Below are positions 1 through 11,490 of a DNA stretch of 64,000 nt, piece by piece (the stretch's first letter is position 1; each line of letters opens with the position of its first letter). The DNA is from Ochotona curzoniae (taxonomy: Eukaryota; Chordata; Mammalia; Lagomorpha; Ochotonidae): contig NW_024466459.1 of the NCBI RefSeq assembly GCF_017591425.1, forward strand, positions 5,580,001 to 5,644,000. Direction: 5' to 3'. Below the pieces are notes generated by a model. That model worked only from the letters and a program-made list of their open reading frames with translations. It was not told the origin of the DNA and did no database searches. Both the position numbers and the translations under genes were made by a program.

Positions 1-153
1 ATGAAGAGGCTCCTGGCTTTGGGTCAGCTTGGCTCTGGCCATGGTGGCCAGTTGGGAATTGAACCAGCAGAAGCAAGACCTTCATCTTCTTTCTCCTCCT
101 TTCTGTATATCTGACTTTACAGTGAAAAATAAATAAATCTTAAAAAAAAAAAA
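1..153 (+). mobile_element. CSINE, 3' part (cut by window edge)
   Basis: This is the 3' half of a pika-type C-repeat SINE. It opens with the GAAGAGGCTCCTGG segment, continues through the 'ctctggccat..ggccagttggg' body and ends in AAATAAATAAATCTT plus a 12-base A tail at 142-153. The 5' tRNA-like head lies outside the window. Confidence 0.9.
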
Positions 154-155
154 CA

Positions 156-468
156 TGATACATTGGTGCTGGTGTGGCAGCATAACAAGTTAATCCTCAG
201 CTTGCGGTTTCAGCATTCCATATAGGTGCCCATTGCAGTTTTGGTTGCTCAGCTTTGGGTCCGACTCACTGCTAAAGATCTAAGAATTCAGTGGAGATTG
301 GCTCAAGTTCTGGTGCCCCTCACCCACATGGGAGAACGCAAGAAACTCTTGGCTCCCAACTTCAGACTGCTCCAGCTCTGGCCGTAGTGGCTATTCAGGG
401 AGTGAACCAGCAAATCAAAGATATCTCTCTCTTTTTCTCTCCTTCTGAATTAAAAAAGGTGATACATT
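156..468 (+). mobile_element. Older C-family SINE with 9-bp target-site duplication
   Basis: Full-length but diverged C-repeat. The head begins GGTGCTGGTGTGGCAGCA at 165 and reads GTTAATCCTC. The middle has CCCACATGGGAGA and the end has CAGGGAGTGAACCAGCA. It is flanked by a perfect 9-bp direct repeat TGATACATT (156-164 and 460-468), so the element proper is 165-459. It sits directly downstream of the SINE at the left edge, whose A tail abuts its insertion site. Confidence 0.85.
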
Positions 469-3400
469 AAGTACTGAAAAATAAGGCAAGAAAGAGGTCT
501 CTGGGACTCTATTTAGTACTTTCCACCTCAATAAAGAAAGAATTGTTTAAAAAGTGAATTTTAACATAAGCCAAACCAGGAGTCATCGCAAAACTTTCTC
601 TCTGGAACGCAACTGAAAATAGAAATTTTATCACTTGTGTTTTAAAAGGGCACCCAAGTATGAAGCACCGTTTTAGTCTGCACGTTGGAAACCTCATTTT
701 ACAATCTGTTAGGTATTTCTTTTCGCTACGTTTTTCCTCTGGTAGAAAGTGAGCAGTCAATTTATTGCTTGTATGTGTAAATCTATTCTAGAATTAAAAA
801 GCATCATCATTTTTGCAGATCAAAGTAATACCTGCTAATGAGTATCCCTGTTTTCTCTTTCAAAGGGAAGAAGGACGTAGATTAAGTAAAGGCTAAATTC
901 AGATGTTGCCACTGCTTCTACGCATTGTCTAATCTTGTGCTTGTAACTCCTCTGTCACACGTGCGAAATGATATATCTAGATGTAGAGACTGAAATGAGA
1001 CAACACACATCCCCTAGGGAAAAAGAAACACGACTAGATGTTCCACCGCCGTTTTCCATATCTGTTTCCTTTTAGAATATCTGATAGAAAGCAAGCAATT
1101 TGTCTGTTTCTGTCACACAATAATAAAATGAGACAGTTCACCTCGGACTTCTCAAAGCTGAACCTGGCGATACTCTCGACATAGTTCCTTGATGGGCGCT
1201 AATAATGTTAGCCATGTGCTTATTTCTGCCTTTGCTTTCAAGCTTTCTCTCTCAAACAAAATTAGAAGCTTCAGAGCAGGAGGGTCCCGATCCAGCCTTT
1301 TTTTTTTTTCTCCATAGAACAGCACTTACAAGTCAGACCTTATTTGATTTGATAAGTATCAGTACTTACTATGTATAATAACACCTTATGAATATTTATA
1401 ACCACCGACCTTTACTTCAATTATCCCATAGCCTACATTTGGAAGTAATTAAGCTTCAGTGGTGACCAGTTTATTTACACATTTTTTTTAAAATTTTCAT
1501 TTCTCTTGGAATAAATTCAAGAATTTAGCCTATTATCACTTATCACAGAAGCCTGTGATAACAGGAATCATCCAACCATGGGCTTCTGAGATGACAACTG
1601 AAATTCAAATGAAAACTCTTGCTCGTTTAGTATCACTCACCAACAGGATAACTGGAATTGTAACCGCTCCGTTTTCACTTAAATCGGAGTTGAAATAAGT
1701 CGTTATTCTTGAAGACCTGACTTAGAGCTGTGTAAGGAATCCTTCGGTCCTGTTGCCGTTCAGGTGCTGCAGTTCAGGGGTGCGGGGGAGGCGCAGGGAA
1801 GGCCTGCTGCAGGTGCGGCTCCCAGCCACATATACACCAGGTGAGAAGCAAGGGGTAGACAGGACCTGTAACTAATGCTTTGCGAGAAAGTTCAAGATCT
1901 CTGGGTTGTGGAAACGTTCAGAAGGCTTCATGTTGCTCACAATGAAGAAGGGAATCAGAGTCCTTTCCTGGCCACTGCAATCTGTTCCTAGGGTCTAGGG
2001 AGGGAACCTGGGAACTCAGTCAGGCACTCTGATGGGCTAAATCCGTGAATCACAAGATGGAGAACCTGAATATCAGTCAGGGTCACCTCCACTAAACACC
2101 TGCTAGTCACCTCTTCCCACATTTGCCATTTCAGAAAGAGCAAATTCTTAGTATTTTGTTTTCCCTGAAGGCATGAGATCCACCTTAGCCAAGCACTCTT
2201 CGCCTCTCCAACCCTCCTCGCAGCATCTTTCAATTCTTTCAGCAAAGTTAGATTACCCTGATGACTTCACATAGGGTTCTTCTTGGAGTCTTCTGTTATG
2301 CCAGCATTAGACTGAAGAAATACACACACCACGAGAACAAATCAACAATCGATGGAAGAGCTTTTGATAATTTTTAACAGCTATACAAAAAAAAAAAAGA
2401 AATTGCAAGCTCATAATTTTTAAAAGAACAACCCATGCATAGAACAGTATTTCAGGGTTCTTCCGTCCCAAAAATTGCAATAAAACACCGTTTGTTTCTA
2501 GAGTTCAGTCATGTTCAGTATACACAATGTTCAGCTCAAGAAAATTTACATTGACTTAATGTGTAATTGTCAGCTACAGAATGTTTCATATTCAAATCAA
2601 GAAAAAGCACGACTGCATTTGTGAGCTAAATACCACACATGACTGAGTTTTTCCTCTTAATTTTTTATTTGTCTCTTGTGAATTGAATCACAGCCAATGT
2701 ATTTATTTCAATAATTGTTCCTGTTTAACTCTCCCTGGCTTCCAATCAACTTGCAGTTCCTAGCTGTACCTCAAATAACTATTGGCAAAGAAAGCAAAAT
2801 CCTTAAAATGCTTCCACGGACTGATGTATTCTAAGTTAGAGAGAAAATAAAAACAGACTCCTTAGTGACTCATGCCTACCAGCCATTATCTTGCGTTTCT
2901 TTGAATATCATGGATGCAATGAATCAAATGATCTTTCAGATGCATCTCTCATTCTATGAAATATTGTGCTAACTAAAAATCATGCCTGGTATCCTACCAA
3001 TGTGTTTGTATGTTATGGTAGCTTCCTGTATAATGACAAAGAATTGGGAGGGAAATGCACTTATATATTGGTCCTGACAAAAATGCATGATAGCAAATTT
3101 AAAGTTAGGTGATAGATATAGCTTCCTACTAGGCCAGTCGCCATGCTGAAGAAAGTATTGTGAGAGCTACAATGGAGACAAAAATAATATGGAGAAGCCA
3201 TCCCAAGCCTAGATTTTTTTTTTCTACTTTGAGGACATGGCTGCCAGATTCACCTCCTAAAATTAAATCAAGGAACCTCATGCTTCTGCATTTAAAAGGG
3301 CATTCATTATTGGGACACTCAAACTTAGTCAAGTCATCCTGTTTTCTCAAAAAACTAAGTGAAGCAGGAATGACATTAAGACAGAGACAGAGAAGTTAGG

Positions 3401-3720
3401 ATGCTAATGCTTAGGGAAGGCTCATATGTTTATTGTGCCAATATAGCGGTGATTAATGCAGATACATTTGACTATGATCTTTAAATTCTGGTCGGCTCTA
3501 TCCTTGGTGGTCTGACCTCTATCACAACTCCAAATTAGCAGAAAATATTAATTTAAACCAAAAACTTCGGCTGCTACTCTTTCCCCCCGCCCTTCACAAA
3601 TGGATCTTTCTCTTTTTGTCTCTGTTCTGCAAGATTTCACTACGTGTTCTTCACTTCAAAATGCAAACCTGCTAATATTTATTGAAAGTATTAATACTTT
3701 CAATACCGACTGGTAAGTAC
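469..3720. other. Unique non-coding DNA
   Basis: AT-rich single-copy-looking sequence with scattered stops in all frames. No clear repeat family was recognised. A 77-bp segment at 1764-1840 has splice-like borders and is listed separately. Short reading frames here lack any recognisable domain. Confidence 0.5.
1764..1840 (+). other. Splice-bordered segment (weak exon candidate)
   Basis: A GC-rich 77-bp patch in AT-rich surroundings. It is preceded by a short pyrimidine run and TTCAG (1759-1763) and followed by CAG|GTGAGA (donor at 1841), a near-consensus 5' splice site. A second possible acceptor AG lies about 14 bp inside. No flanking exon could be identified, and the patch alone is too short to assign. 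It may be chance. Confidence 0.15.
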
Positions 3721-3724
3721 AAAA

Positions 3725-4480
3725 TCCGGGGCTGAAAGTTGGATTGGTAGAGGAACTATTGGCATTTCCCAGCTAGGCTGCAGTTCCTGCTGGTGAACAT
3801 GAGAGCCAGGCTGGAGCTGGACCAGGCAGCACATGTTGGTATTTGTGTGGGCTGGGTCTTGGAGTGGGGAAGAGTGATCTAAGCTATAGTACCTGGTGGG
3901 TATGCGCTTTACGAGGTCCAGGGACCTGCATGAGGACCTGGCCTGTGGAGGGCTGGGCTGGGCTCTGCCACGGCACCTTTTGGTTCATATGAGAAATGAG
4001 GCCGGGTCTAAGAATGGAGCTGCATTTACTGGTACGGGTGTTGGGCTGATCTGGCACTGCACTAGCTAGTGTGCACAAAAGTAAAGTCTGAGGTCATCCT
4101 AAGCGATGCTTCATGGAGCGACTCCCCAGCTGAATGGCTGGACTAAGACCCTGGTCACAGGGGAAGTCACAAGATATGATCCAACCTTGGATAGCGCCCA
4201 CTGGATCTGGGACCCCTCCGTTGTCGATGTCAAGGTAGACTAAAAGCAAATACAGATTTTCATAAAGGGTATGGCAAGCAGCTCACCAAGGCGAGCAGAG
4301 GATACCAAGTTCCTCTTTAGAGGTTTGAAGGCAGAGCAGGGCAAATGGCTTTGCTGGCCAAACTTGGCAGCAAGTATCTGGGTCTTTGGGTGTTCTAACG
4401 TGGACTTCATCACTCAATAGATCTTGGAAATATTTTCTCCACCCTGGTGCAAAGAAACTGACGATGCCTCAGAACCATGA
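3725..4480. repeat. Unidentified GC-rich repeat-like block upstream of an L1 3' end
   Basis: A GC-rich island rich in CTGG, GGGCTGGG and CCTGG words. It is followed at 4104-4240 by a plus-strand frame open for about 45 codons that ends at a TAA. The composition recalls the G-rich 5' leader of lagomorph L1 elements, and it lies just upstream of an L1 3' UTR in the same orientation. One internally deleted L1 is therefore possible. This is inference; a different lagomorph repeat or a retrocopy fragment is not excluded. Confidence 0.3.
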
Positions 4481-4519
4481 AATACATTTAGGTAACACAC
4501 TGCAAGCTGTTTCCCCACA

Positions 4520-4771
4520 TGGCAGTCTCTGATATGCCATTAGACAACCATCCCCCGCCCCCAGGAACTGATGTGCTTTAAGCACGGAGCAACCCTCTCT
4601 ACTCCTATTTCCCACAAATGCAGGAGAAAAGGGGAAAAAAATGAAACATTTACCCCATCCAATTTTCTTATACCTTCCCCACCATAATCTGAGGCCTACA
4701 TGGACAGTCATCCTTCTTAAGTATGTAAACGATATTAAAAAAAAAATAAACTGAAACATTAAATAAAAAGA
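4520..4771 (+). mobile_element. Lagomorph L1 3' UTR / tail
   Basis: It shares an ordered set of blocks with the copy at about 56.7-56.9 kb: a C-rich ATCCCCCGCCCCCAGG segment, CAGGAGAAAA followed by GAAACAT, TATACCTTCCCCACC, a CTACATGGACAG..CATCCTTCT segment, and an A-rich end with GATATTAAAA and AAATAAAAAG. Two independent copies ending in A-rich tails fit the 3' ends of a lagomorph L1 subfamily. No ORF2 remnant was recognised immediately upstream. Confidence 0.7.
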
Positions 4772-6700
4772 AAATATCAGATATCCAATACATGGTTTCA
4801 ATTACCCTGGAGTATGATGTAGAAGTTGCTGCACATGACGGTAGGGAAATAATCAAAACGCATTTTCAGGCCCAATAAATTTGGCGGTCAAGGATCCTAC
4901 CATGTAACTTGGCAGTTTGAGATCATTCAACTTTGTGTGTGTAAAAAAATCATTAAATCTCAGCATTTTATAAAACTTGTCCTGAAAACAGACAAGTCTT
5001 CATCATTTCTATTTCATGAAGTTCATTTAAAATAAAGACTCCAAAAATTTCTCATAAAAATGGAAATATACTTTCATATTCTCAACTTCCAAAACAGAAA
5101 AACTCTACTCTCTATTTAGGTGGGTTCAGGTGACAATTCAACAGAAAAAAGTGGAATATCTTGCCCTGACACCAAAAAATAAAATAAAATAAAATAAAAT
5201 AAAATAAAATAAAATAAAAAGGTCAAGGCTTTATTATCTTTATTTGTGTTCTCTTTTTCCCATTATGCTACATTCTTCTTAATTAAGTATATTGAGTGCA
5301 AAAAAAATTCCTGTGTAAAATAAATGAATTTCTTTATCAACTACATATATATTTTGCCCTTTACATTTAGAATAAACCCTTATGACTTTCTGCTGAACAA
5401 GTAAATATTAAAGATAAATAAGTATTAAAATATCCCAGTATTTTTTGTACAATTCTTATTTATGAAGATAAGAAGATATGGGTTATAATTCATGTCAGTC
5501 ATAATGACAGGAACAAGGCAATATGTCAAAAGATCAATGAATTCTCACTTGACCTGCGGCAAAGGCACGAATTCTTACTTGAACCTCTTGAAATGAATAT
5601 TAACCTTTGGCTTTTCTGGTTGGCAAATAAGTTGCGTGCTGGGGGCAGGGAAGTCTTTATGGGAAAGAATACAATCCTTTGAGGAGAGAATTTTGAGTAT
5701 CTTTTAACGAAATCAGTAGGATAGGTAACACTCATACAGTTGTGAGCATGGCATCAAATCTGCATTTCAATTTCGTTGAATTTCATTATTTCAGTTTTTT
5801 AAGGAATAAAATAGCACATTAGACACCATGAGCATTTCAATCATTTAACAAATAGATCATGACATTTCAATTAAAATGTAAAAAATTGAGAAAAAGATTT
5901 TTTTTTTAATTTTTGAAACGTCTATTTCTTGGAGCTTCCTGGAGTTGACAGCATGAGCATGAACAATACTGAGAACTGAATCGACTGTCCCTGTCCTGGA
6001 ATAGTGGGAGGTATGCGTGCTTGCTTCTGCCGCAAAGCCAGTCACTTCAACCAGATCTTAAACAGTCCTTTGCACAACATGTTTGAGTTGACAAACTGCC
6101 TGGCAAAGGCATGAAAGAACTTGTGCTTGCTCTCAGAACCCCCTCCAACCTTTTTGTTCACCTCAAAACACTTTGAAGATATTTACATTTCCCAAAATAG
6201 GACACATGGATATTCCACTCAAACAATGTGTGCAAAATAATGAGTGCAGAATGAAGTTTGTTGAAAGCGTTAGGGGATTTTTTTTTTATGCACTTAGGTG
6301 TTGGGTAAATTATTTCTCATCATCTAAGTTCCCAGCATGCACACAAATGGCTGTGTAATGTATGCAGATGTATGCAGCAGCTCTGCCAACAGGTATCTGT
6401 GGGAGAACTGGAGGCTGTCGTCTCCATACCGTCATTTTCTCTCTGTGCCCTCTTCTCCCTGTAGCATGCTGTGCTCTGAGTCTTGTGTTTCCACCCATTG
6501 GGCTTTTTTTGCACTTTCATCCTGCCTCATACTTTTGCTGCTATTTAGATTGTTTGCACTATTAATCCTCTTGGAAGAAGAGAATTTGTTTTGCGATCCC
6601 CAAAGCTCAAGTCCTTGCAGAAACCCTCATTTTAGGGACCACAGAGTATTGTGTCATCCGTGGGGTGCTTGGGATACATTGCTTACTCATACATGTTGAA

Positions 6701-6704
<4 letters not shown>
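4772..6704. other. Unique AT-rich DNA
   Basis: No gene or clear transposon was recognised, apart from the AAAAT microsatellite at 5174-5220. The last 200 bases before the TG array have a vague resemblance to an ancient L2 3' end (ACATGTTGAATGTTTG), too weak to annotate. Confidence 0.5.
5174..5220. repeat. (AAAAT)n microsatellite
   Basis: About nine tandem AAAAT/AAAATA-type units without interruption. It is a probable length-variable pentanucleotide repeat. Confidence 0.95.

Positions 6705-6735
<31 letters not shown>
6705..6735. repeat. (TG)n microsatellite
   Basis: A pure TG run of about 15 units ending in TATG. Confidence 0.95.
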
Positions 6736-6739
<4 letters not shown>

Positions 6740-8880
6740 TTCTTCATTGTGTAAGTTGTGTTCATCTCTTCAACCTCAAATATTTTGAGCCTGGTGAGCT
6801 ACATAGATGATTTTTAATACTAGTTGCCTTCTACTGAGAAACTTAAATGAAGCAAAGCATTGGCTTGAACACTGAAAAGTAAATGATGAAAGAGCTAAAC
6901 TAAATCCTGTAGCAAATGATATCTGAGTGTAATTTTTTTAGTGGAGACCTGGCCCAATCACACACCCAAAGCTAAATGTCACAAGCATAAAATGTTAGCA
7001 GTCACCAATGCCATCTCTCCTGCTTTTATAGCTGAAGAATCACTACCCTACAGCGAGACACGGCACGGTGACTAGTTCTGGCCAATGGTATGTAAGGAAA
7101 GGGGCCACGTACAATTTCTGCAGTATGACCCAAAGAACGCATCTTCTGCATCATTTTCCAACATAGATTCTATGATAGGAGCAGAAAAAGTTATTTTGAA
7201 GCAAGAAGAAACTTAGGAATCTAACTATTGTGAATTCACGTTGTCAGACATGAATACTGACACTAAAAGGATACATGTTAAAAAGTAACCCAATGAAAGT
7301 ACCTTGTATGCTATCCCAGCCAGTGTTGTCTGGGTTTTTAGAATTCATTTCTGGGCGTTCTTCTGACACTAACACATAGAACAGCCACCTTCCTCATGTA
7401 TGTGGCCTAGTCTTGGGTTGTAGAGATGCTGTGTTGTAATTCTGCTCCCAGCACTCTGAGCAGGACCTGGCGTGGAAGACACACACTACGCTGGTGTTGT
7501 GGGCTCCAAGTATCCCTAGCTGAAGCAATATTTCTGGAAATGTCATTTGTTTCCTAGCACTTTAAGTGCAAAATGCTGAAAATGGAAGTACTCTAGATTA
7601 AACAAGGCTGAAAAACATATTGTTTTACGTAGTAGCTGCTGACCAAAGATTAGGCTTCATTTGGTGTTCATCCAAGTGCCAACTACACAAGAGTATCTAT
7701 TTCTTTATTTGTTTGTAATGTTGCTTTATTTTTCACATAATTTCTAATTAAAAGATTATTTTGTTCCTAAAGATAATGGTAAACACTCAAATAAGAGAAA
7801 CAGAAAGGAGTTTTTGTAGACACTCTTAAAGGCTCTTTCTAAATTATGTCCTCTTGGACTTAGTCATTTTAGTAAATTAACTTATGATCTCAATACATGC
7901 AAGATAAGGACTTGGATTATGCAAGATTTACAGAAGAGAACTTTGAGAATTAAAAAAAAAATTCAGGGGCTTTGTTTAGGTTATACAGCATCTGACAAAA
8001 TAGCGAAACTGAACCCCAAATTCCAAATCTCCCCTAGCTTACTCCCACACTTTGCTCAATCCTCAAATGCATACATGGTAAAACTGGCCTGGAGTTTGCT
8101 CCGGTAACAGGAACTAGGAAACTTTCTCTCATTACAGGCAAGTGGGATTTTTGACCTTCTGGGAAAGTCTAGTTGTGCCTTCATCTCGATGAATAAGAAA
8201 AAAAGGTACCTCTTTAATATTTAGCTTTATGTAAATGGTGCCAGACACTTATAGCCTTGCCCAAGGCAACTGAAATAGCTATGTCTAAGTGAATCCTTCT
8301 TTTAAAACTTTATCTTCAAAAAGCACTGCTGGCTGTTATTTAACTCTGGTATGGAAAGGTACAATGTAATACCTGTGCATAGACTGACTTCATTCAACCT
8401 CCCTCCTCAGCCATCCCTGGAGACCCAGTTGTTGACATGAAAACAATAAAGAAGTCTGGATGGGACAAGAAGTGCTGCAAGCACTCCGAAGTCTTCACGT
8501 ACCATAGCACTGGCACCCTCGTTTGGGTATTTCCAAGTATGTGTCAGGATTTTAAGAGATCTATTGTGAACTGAAAAACAAAGACATCTGGGCCAGGCAA
8601 GATGCTAAGTCTATATTTGTGTCCCTATTTTGCATCTTTCTATCAGAGAGAAAGAAAGGGAAAGGATGAGGTCCAGGTTCCTGTTCTTGCAGTCTCTCCC
8701 CTTTGCAAAGAAGACAAAGACGTGCATGGAACTAGATGGAGTTCAGCCGTGGGATCACCATCAGTCAATGTTTTGGCAAAGGGGAATGGCATTGCCATGA
8801 CAGGTCATGGCCAGGGTGACCAGATGCTATCAAAGAGGTTGGTCCTCTTCCACAGTGTAAGATGATTATTATAAGAGGAG
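6736..8880. other. Unique DNA with a possible old MaLR trace
   Basis: Mostly unclassified. The 7000-7170 part has words typical of MLT1-like LTRs (TCTGGCCAATGGTATGTAAG, GGGGCCACGTAC), but the match is from memory and partial. No reading frame here has a recognisable domain. Confidence 0.35.
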
Positions 8881-8884
8881 TTTT

Positions 8885-9180
8885 CTGGGCAAGACTAGGT
8901 TTCCAATTCCCTTGAATCTAGAAAGAGCCATGTGACTGGATTCTGCTGGCAGGATGTTTATCACAGTTACTCTGTCTGCTCCATGCAGAAGCACTGAAAA
9001 AGAGGGTGTTCCTCTCTCTCTCTCTCTCTGTTTCTCTCTCTCTCTCTCTCTTCTCTCTCTTTGTCTTTGCTCCCCTTTCCCTGTGAGTGTGTATGCTGGA
9101 ATATAGAAGAAAACATGATACTATGAAGCTCAGGAGACAATGAAGATCAAAAGACAATCACAAATTGGCAGACGGAACAT
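8885..9180. repeat. Possible MLT1-like LTR fragment with embedded (TC)n
   Basis: The segment CAATTCCCTTGAATCTAG followed by GCCATGTGACTGG resembles mammalian MaLR/MLT1 LTRs. A TC-rich microsatellite at 9011-9062 lies within it. The LTR assignment is tentative. Confidence 0.3.
9011..9062. repeat. (TC)n microsatellite
   Basis: A CT dinucleotide run with two TTTCT interruptions, a polypyrimidine tract on the plus strand. Confidence 0.95.
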
Positions 9181-9847
9181 TGGCAACTCTGGGAATGACA
9201 CGTAAATTTTCATTTTGTGCATTTAAGAAAACTTTGATAATGTATCTGACACAGCAGTGACCCTTGCCCCAATCAATACACTGGTCTGTATTTGTCATGA
9301 CTCAACCTCTCCAAAGAAAACACCAAGGTCAACTTTCTTTGAATACTTTTTATCTACCAGCCCTTGGTTCATTAATTAGTTCCCAGTTGCCAGGGAAGCA
9401 TGCAGATATAGACATTGCGACAGAAGCAGAAGGTATCTATCTTACTAAAACTGAAGAACTTTGCGATGCCTATTGAGATGATTAAAGTTTTAGGATTACT
9501 AAATTAAGCTCTAGTGGCTACAACTTGTAAAGCATTTTATGAGTTCACCGTAAGCTTGAGAACAACTGTTCTATAAGATCTTTCATGTCCCATCTTTCTC
9601 CAACATGATCATGTGCTGAGAGGAAAGCATTGGCCATGAGGGTCATCCCACTTTAAAACGAATAAAGGAGTAGTGTGTCTTGGGGATGACAACAGAGGTA
9701 GGGATTTGTCTTTCCCACTTGGATACTCTCCTCACCATGTCACAATGGTAAATAAGCAATGTGCTGTACAGAAAGAGGTCGCTCAAGCTGTTATCTAAAC
9801 ACAATTTTGCACTTTATTCAAAGCATCAAGCCCAATGCCACAATTTT
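9181..9847. other. Unique DNA, nothing recognised
   Basis: No repeat family, RNA gene or convincing coding region was seen between the TC-rich fragment and the antisense SINE. Confidence 0.5.
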
Positions 9848-10158
9848 TAAAGATTTATTTGTTTTTATTTGAAAGGCAGAGAGAGAAAGAGAGTTCTTCC
9901 TTCCTCTGGTTCACTCCCCAAATATCTGTATCAGCCTGAGCTGAGTCAATCCAAAGTCAAGAGCCAGGAAATTCTTCCAGGTCTCTAATGTGGGTCCAAG
10001 GGTCCGAGGACATCAGCTGTCCTCTGCTGCTTTCCCAGGCCACAAGCAGGGAGCTGGATGGGAAGTGGAGCAGTCGGGAAACAAACTGGTGACCCTATGG
10101 GTAGCCGACACCAGCAAGCATAGCATTGGTATGTTGTAGGGCGTGCCAGCCCCACAAC
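9848..10158 (-). mobile_element. CSINE, antisense
   Basis: Read on the minus strand it is a near full-length C-repeat. The plus strand begins TTTTTAAAGATTTATTTG and has TTCACTCCCCAAAT, GCTTTCCCAGGCCACAAG and GGGAGCTGGATGGGAAGTGG. It ends near the reverse of the GGGGCTGGCACG head. Confidence 0.9.
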
Positions 10159-10499
10159 TGAGTATTTGTTTTTTAAATCTCAAGGCCTTGACAGAGTAGC
10201 AACATGAATTACACACATTTTTAAAAATGCTTTTTTTAAAAAATGAGAGGAGAGAGACTGGGACCGTGAAGAACAGAGCTCCTTATCTGTGGAGGACAGG
10301 GACCTAATTACTGGAGCAATCATTTGCTTCCATCCAGCATAGATCTTAGCAGGAAGATACAATTTATTGAAACAGTTAGAACTTGAACCCAGTGACTAAG
10401 CTTCGTAACTAAGCTAAGCAATTTCCCTGAAGTCACTTTGGAGCGAGTGAGCAACATAGATAAGAATTTTGAACTCTGTCAAATTGAAGGCTCCAGACG

Positions 10500-10803
10500 T
10501 GTTGCTGTAACAGGCTAATTTCCTGACACATAGTATGGGCACTGGGTGGTGTCTTAATTGCTCTATTTCTGATCAACTTCCTTGCTAATGATCCGGGAAC
10601 ACAGTGGAGGATGCCCAAGGACTTCTGTATCCATGTGGGAGACCAGACCCACAAAAAGCACCTGGCTCCCAGCTTCAGATAAGCTGAGTTCTGGCCTTCG
10701 TGGCCATTTTGGGGAGTGAACCAGCAGATAGATGGAGGATTTCTAGCTCTGAGCTGTCTCTCTTTTTCTCTGGAAATATGCCTTTCCAATAAAAATACAT
10801 CAT
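10500..10803 (+). mobile_element. Diverged C-family SINE
   Basis: The 3' two-thirds are clear: GTGGAGGATGCCCAAGG, CATGTGGGAGACCAGA, TTGGGGAGTGAACCAGCAGA and CCTTTCCAATAAAAAT. The 5' head is poorly preserved, so the start is approximate. Confidence 0.8.
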
Positions 10804-10926
10804 TTTTTGTATCAATGCAGCTGCTAAGCCTGAACTGGGACACTAGGTTTCAAAGGCTAATGTAGAAATAACGACTTCGTGAAAACACAAGCATATGACA
10901 CGTAGAAACTGAAGATCGTTGGAACA

Positions 10927-11490
10927 TCACGTGAATGTTTTGTTTTTCGTTTCGTGGAGGGGTAAGACCGTTGTTTCCACATTATTGTTTTTTTCTAGAT
11001 CTGGGGTACGGGAGAATACGGAGAGAAGCCCCACCCAGCCTCCCACCCATCCCAGGTCCCCGATGTGGGGCATGCTCCGAGGGTCCCTCTCAAGTGGTTT
11101 TGATAGTCCAATGGTTTTGAATTGCTGCCAATCTCGCCATTCCAAACACAATGGAATCTCTCCAGAATCCGCTGTCTGACAGTGTCCACACGAGTCTCTG
11201 TTAGCCCAGATTTTCACTGCCAACACATGCTGGGGTAGTTGATTGATTTGTTCTGGCCTCTCTTGTGGTACCAAGTGTCCTCTACAGGTACAATGGACCG
11301 CCATATCCTCCGTGTGCACCTGGATATGCTGTCCGCTGCTCAGTTTTGAGCTTCTGAGGCGGCCCAGCTCTGACACAAGTATCCCATGGTCAGAACATGG
11401 AACCTGCGCTTGCCAAAATGGTTGAGGTTCTGAGATCAGCAGTTCAGTTAGGGGGATCCCCAAAGAAACTTCATCTGATGTGATTCCCAT
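10927..11490 (-). repeat. Unidentified repeat-like segment, open for 187 codons
   Basis: The minus strand is open from an ATG at 11488-11490 to a stop at 10927, the longest frame in the window. The product is Trp/Pro/Gln-rich and shows no motif I recognise: no zinc finger, protease or polymerase signature, signal peptide or clear membrane segment. Local GC content is higher than the flanks. The style recalls lagomorph L1 5' leaders or an LTR, so a repeat origin is favoured over a host gene. No splice sites, promoter or homologue could be checked. The open frame may be partly a consequence of GC content. Confidence 0.35.

Noticed and set aside
6337..6699. 120-codon plus-strand frame with a Leu-rich hydrophobic run
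   Set aside because: No domain, no splice or promoter context; it ends at the TG microsatellite and may overlap a decayed L2-like tail.
9011..9062. CRISPR-like or regulatory array
   Set aside because: A simple dinucleotide microsatellite in vertebrate DNA, without repeat-spacer structure.
10433..10843. 136-codon minus-strand frame
   Set aside because: It is the antisense strand of a diverged SINE.
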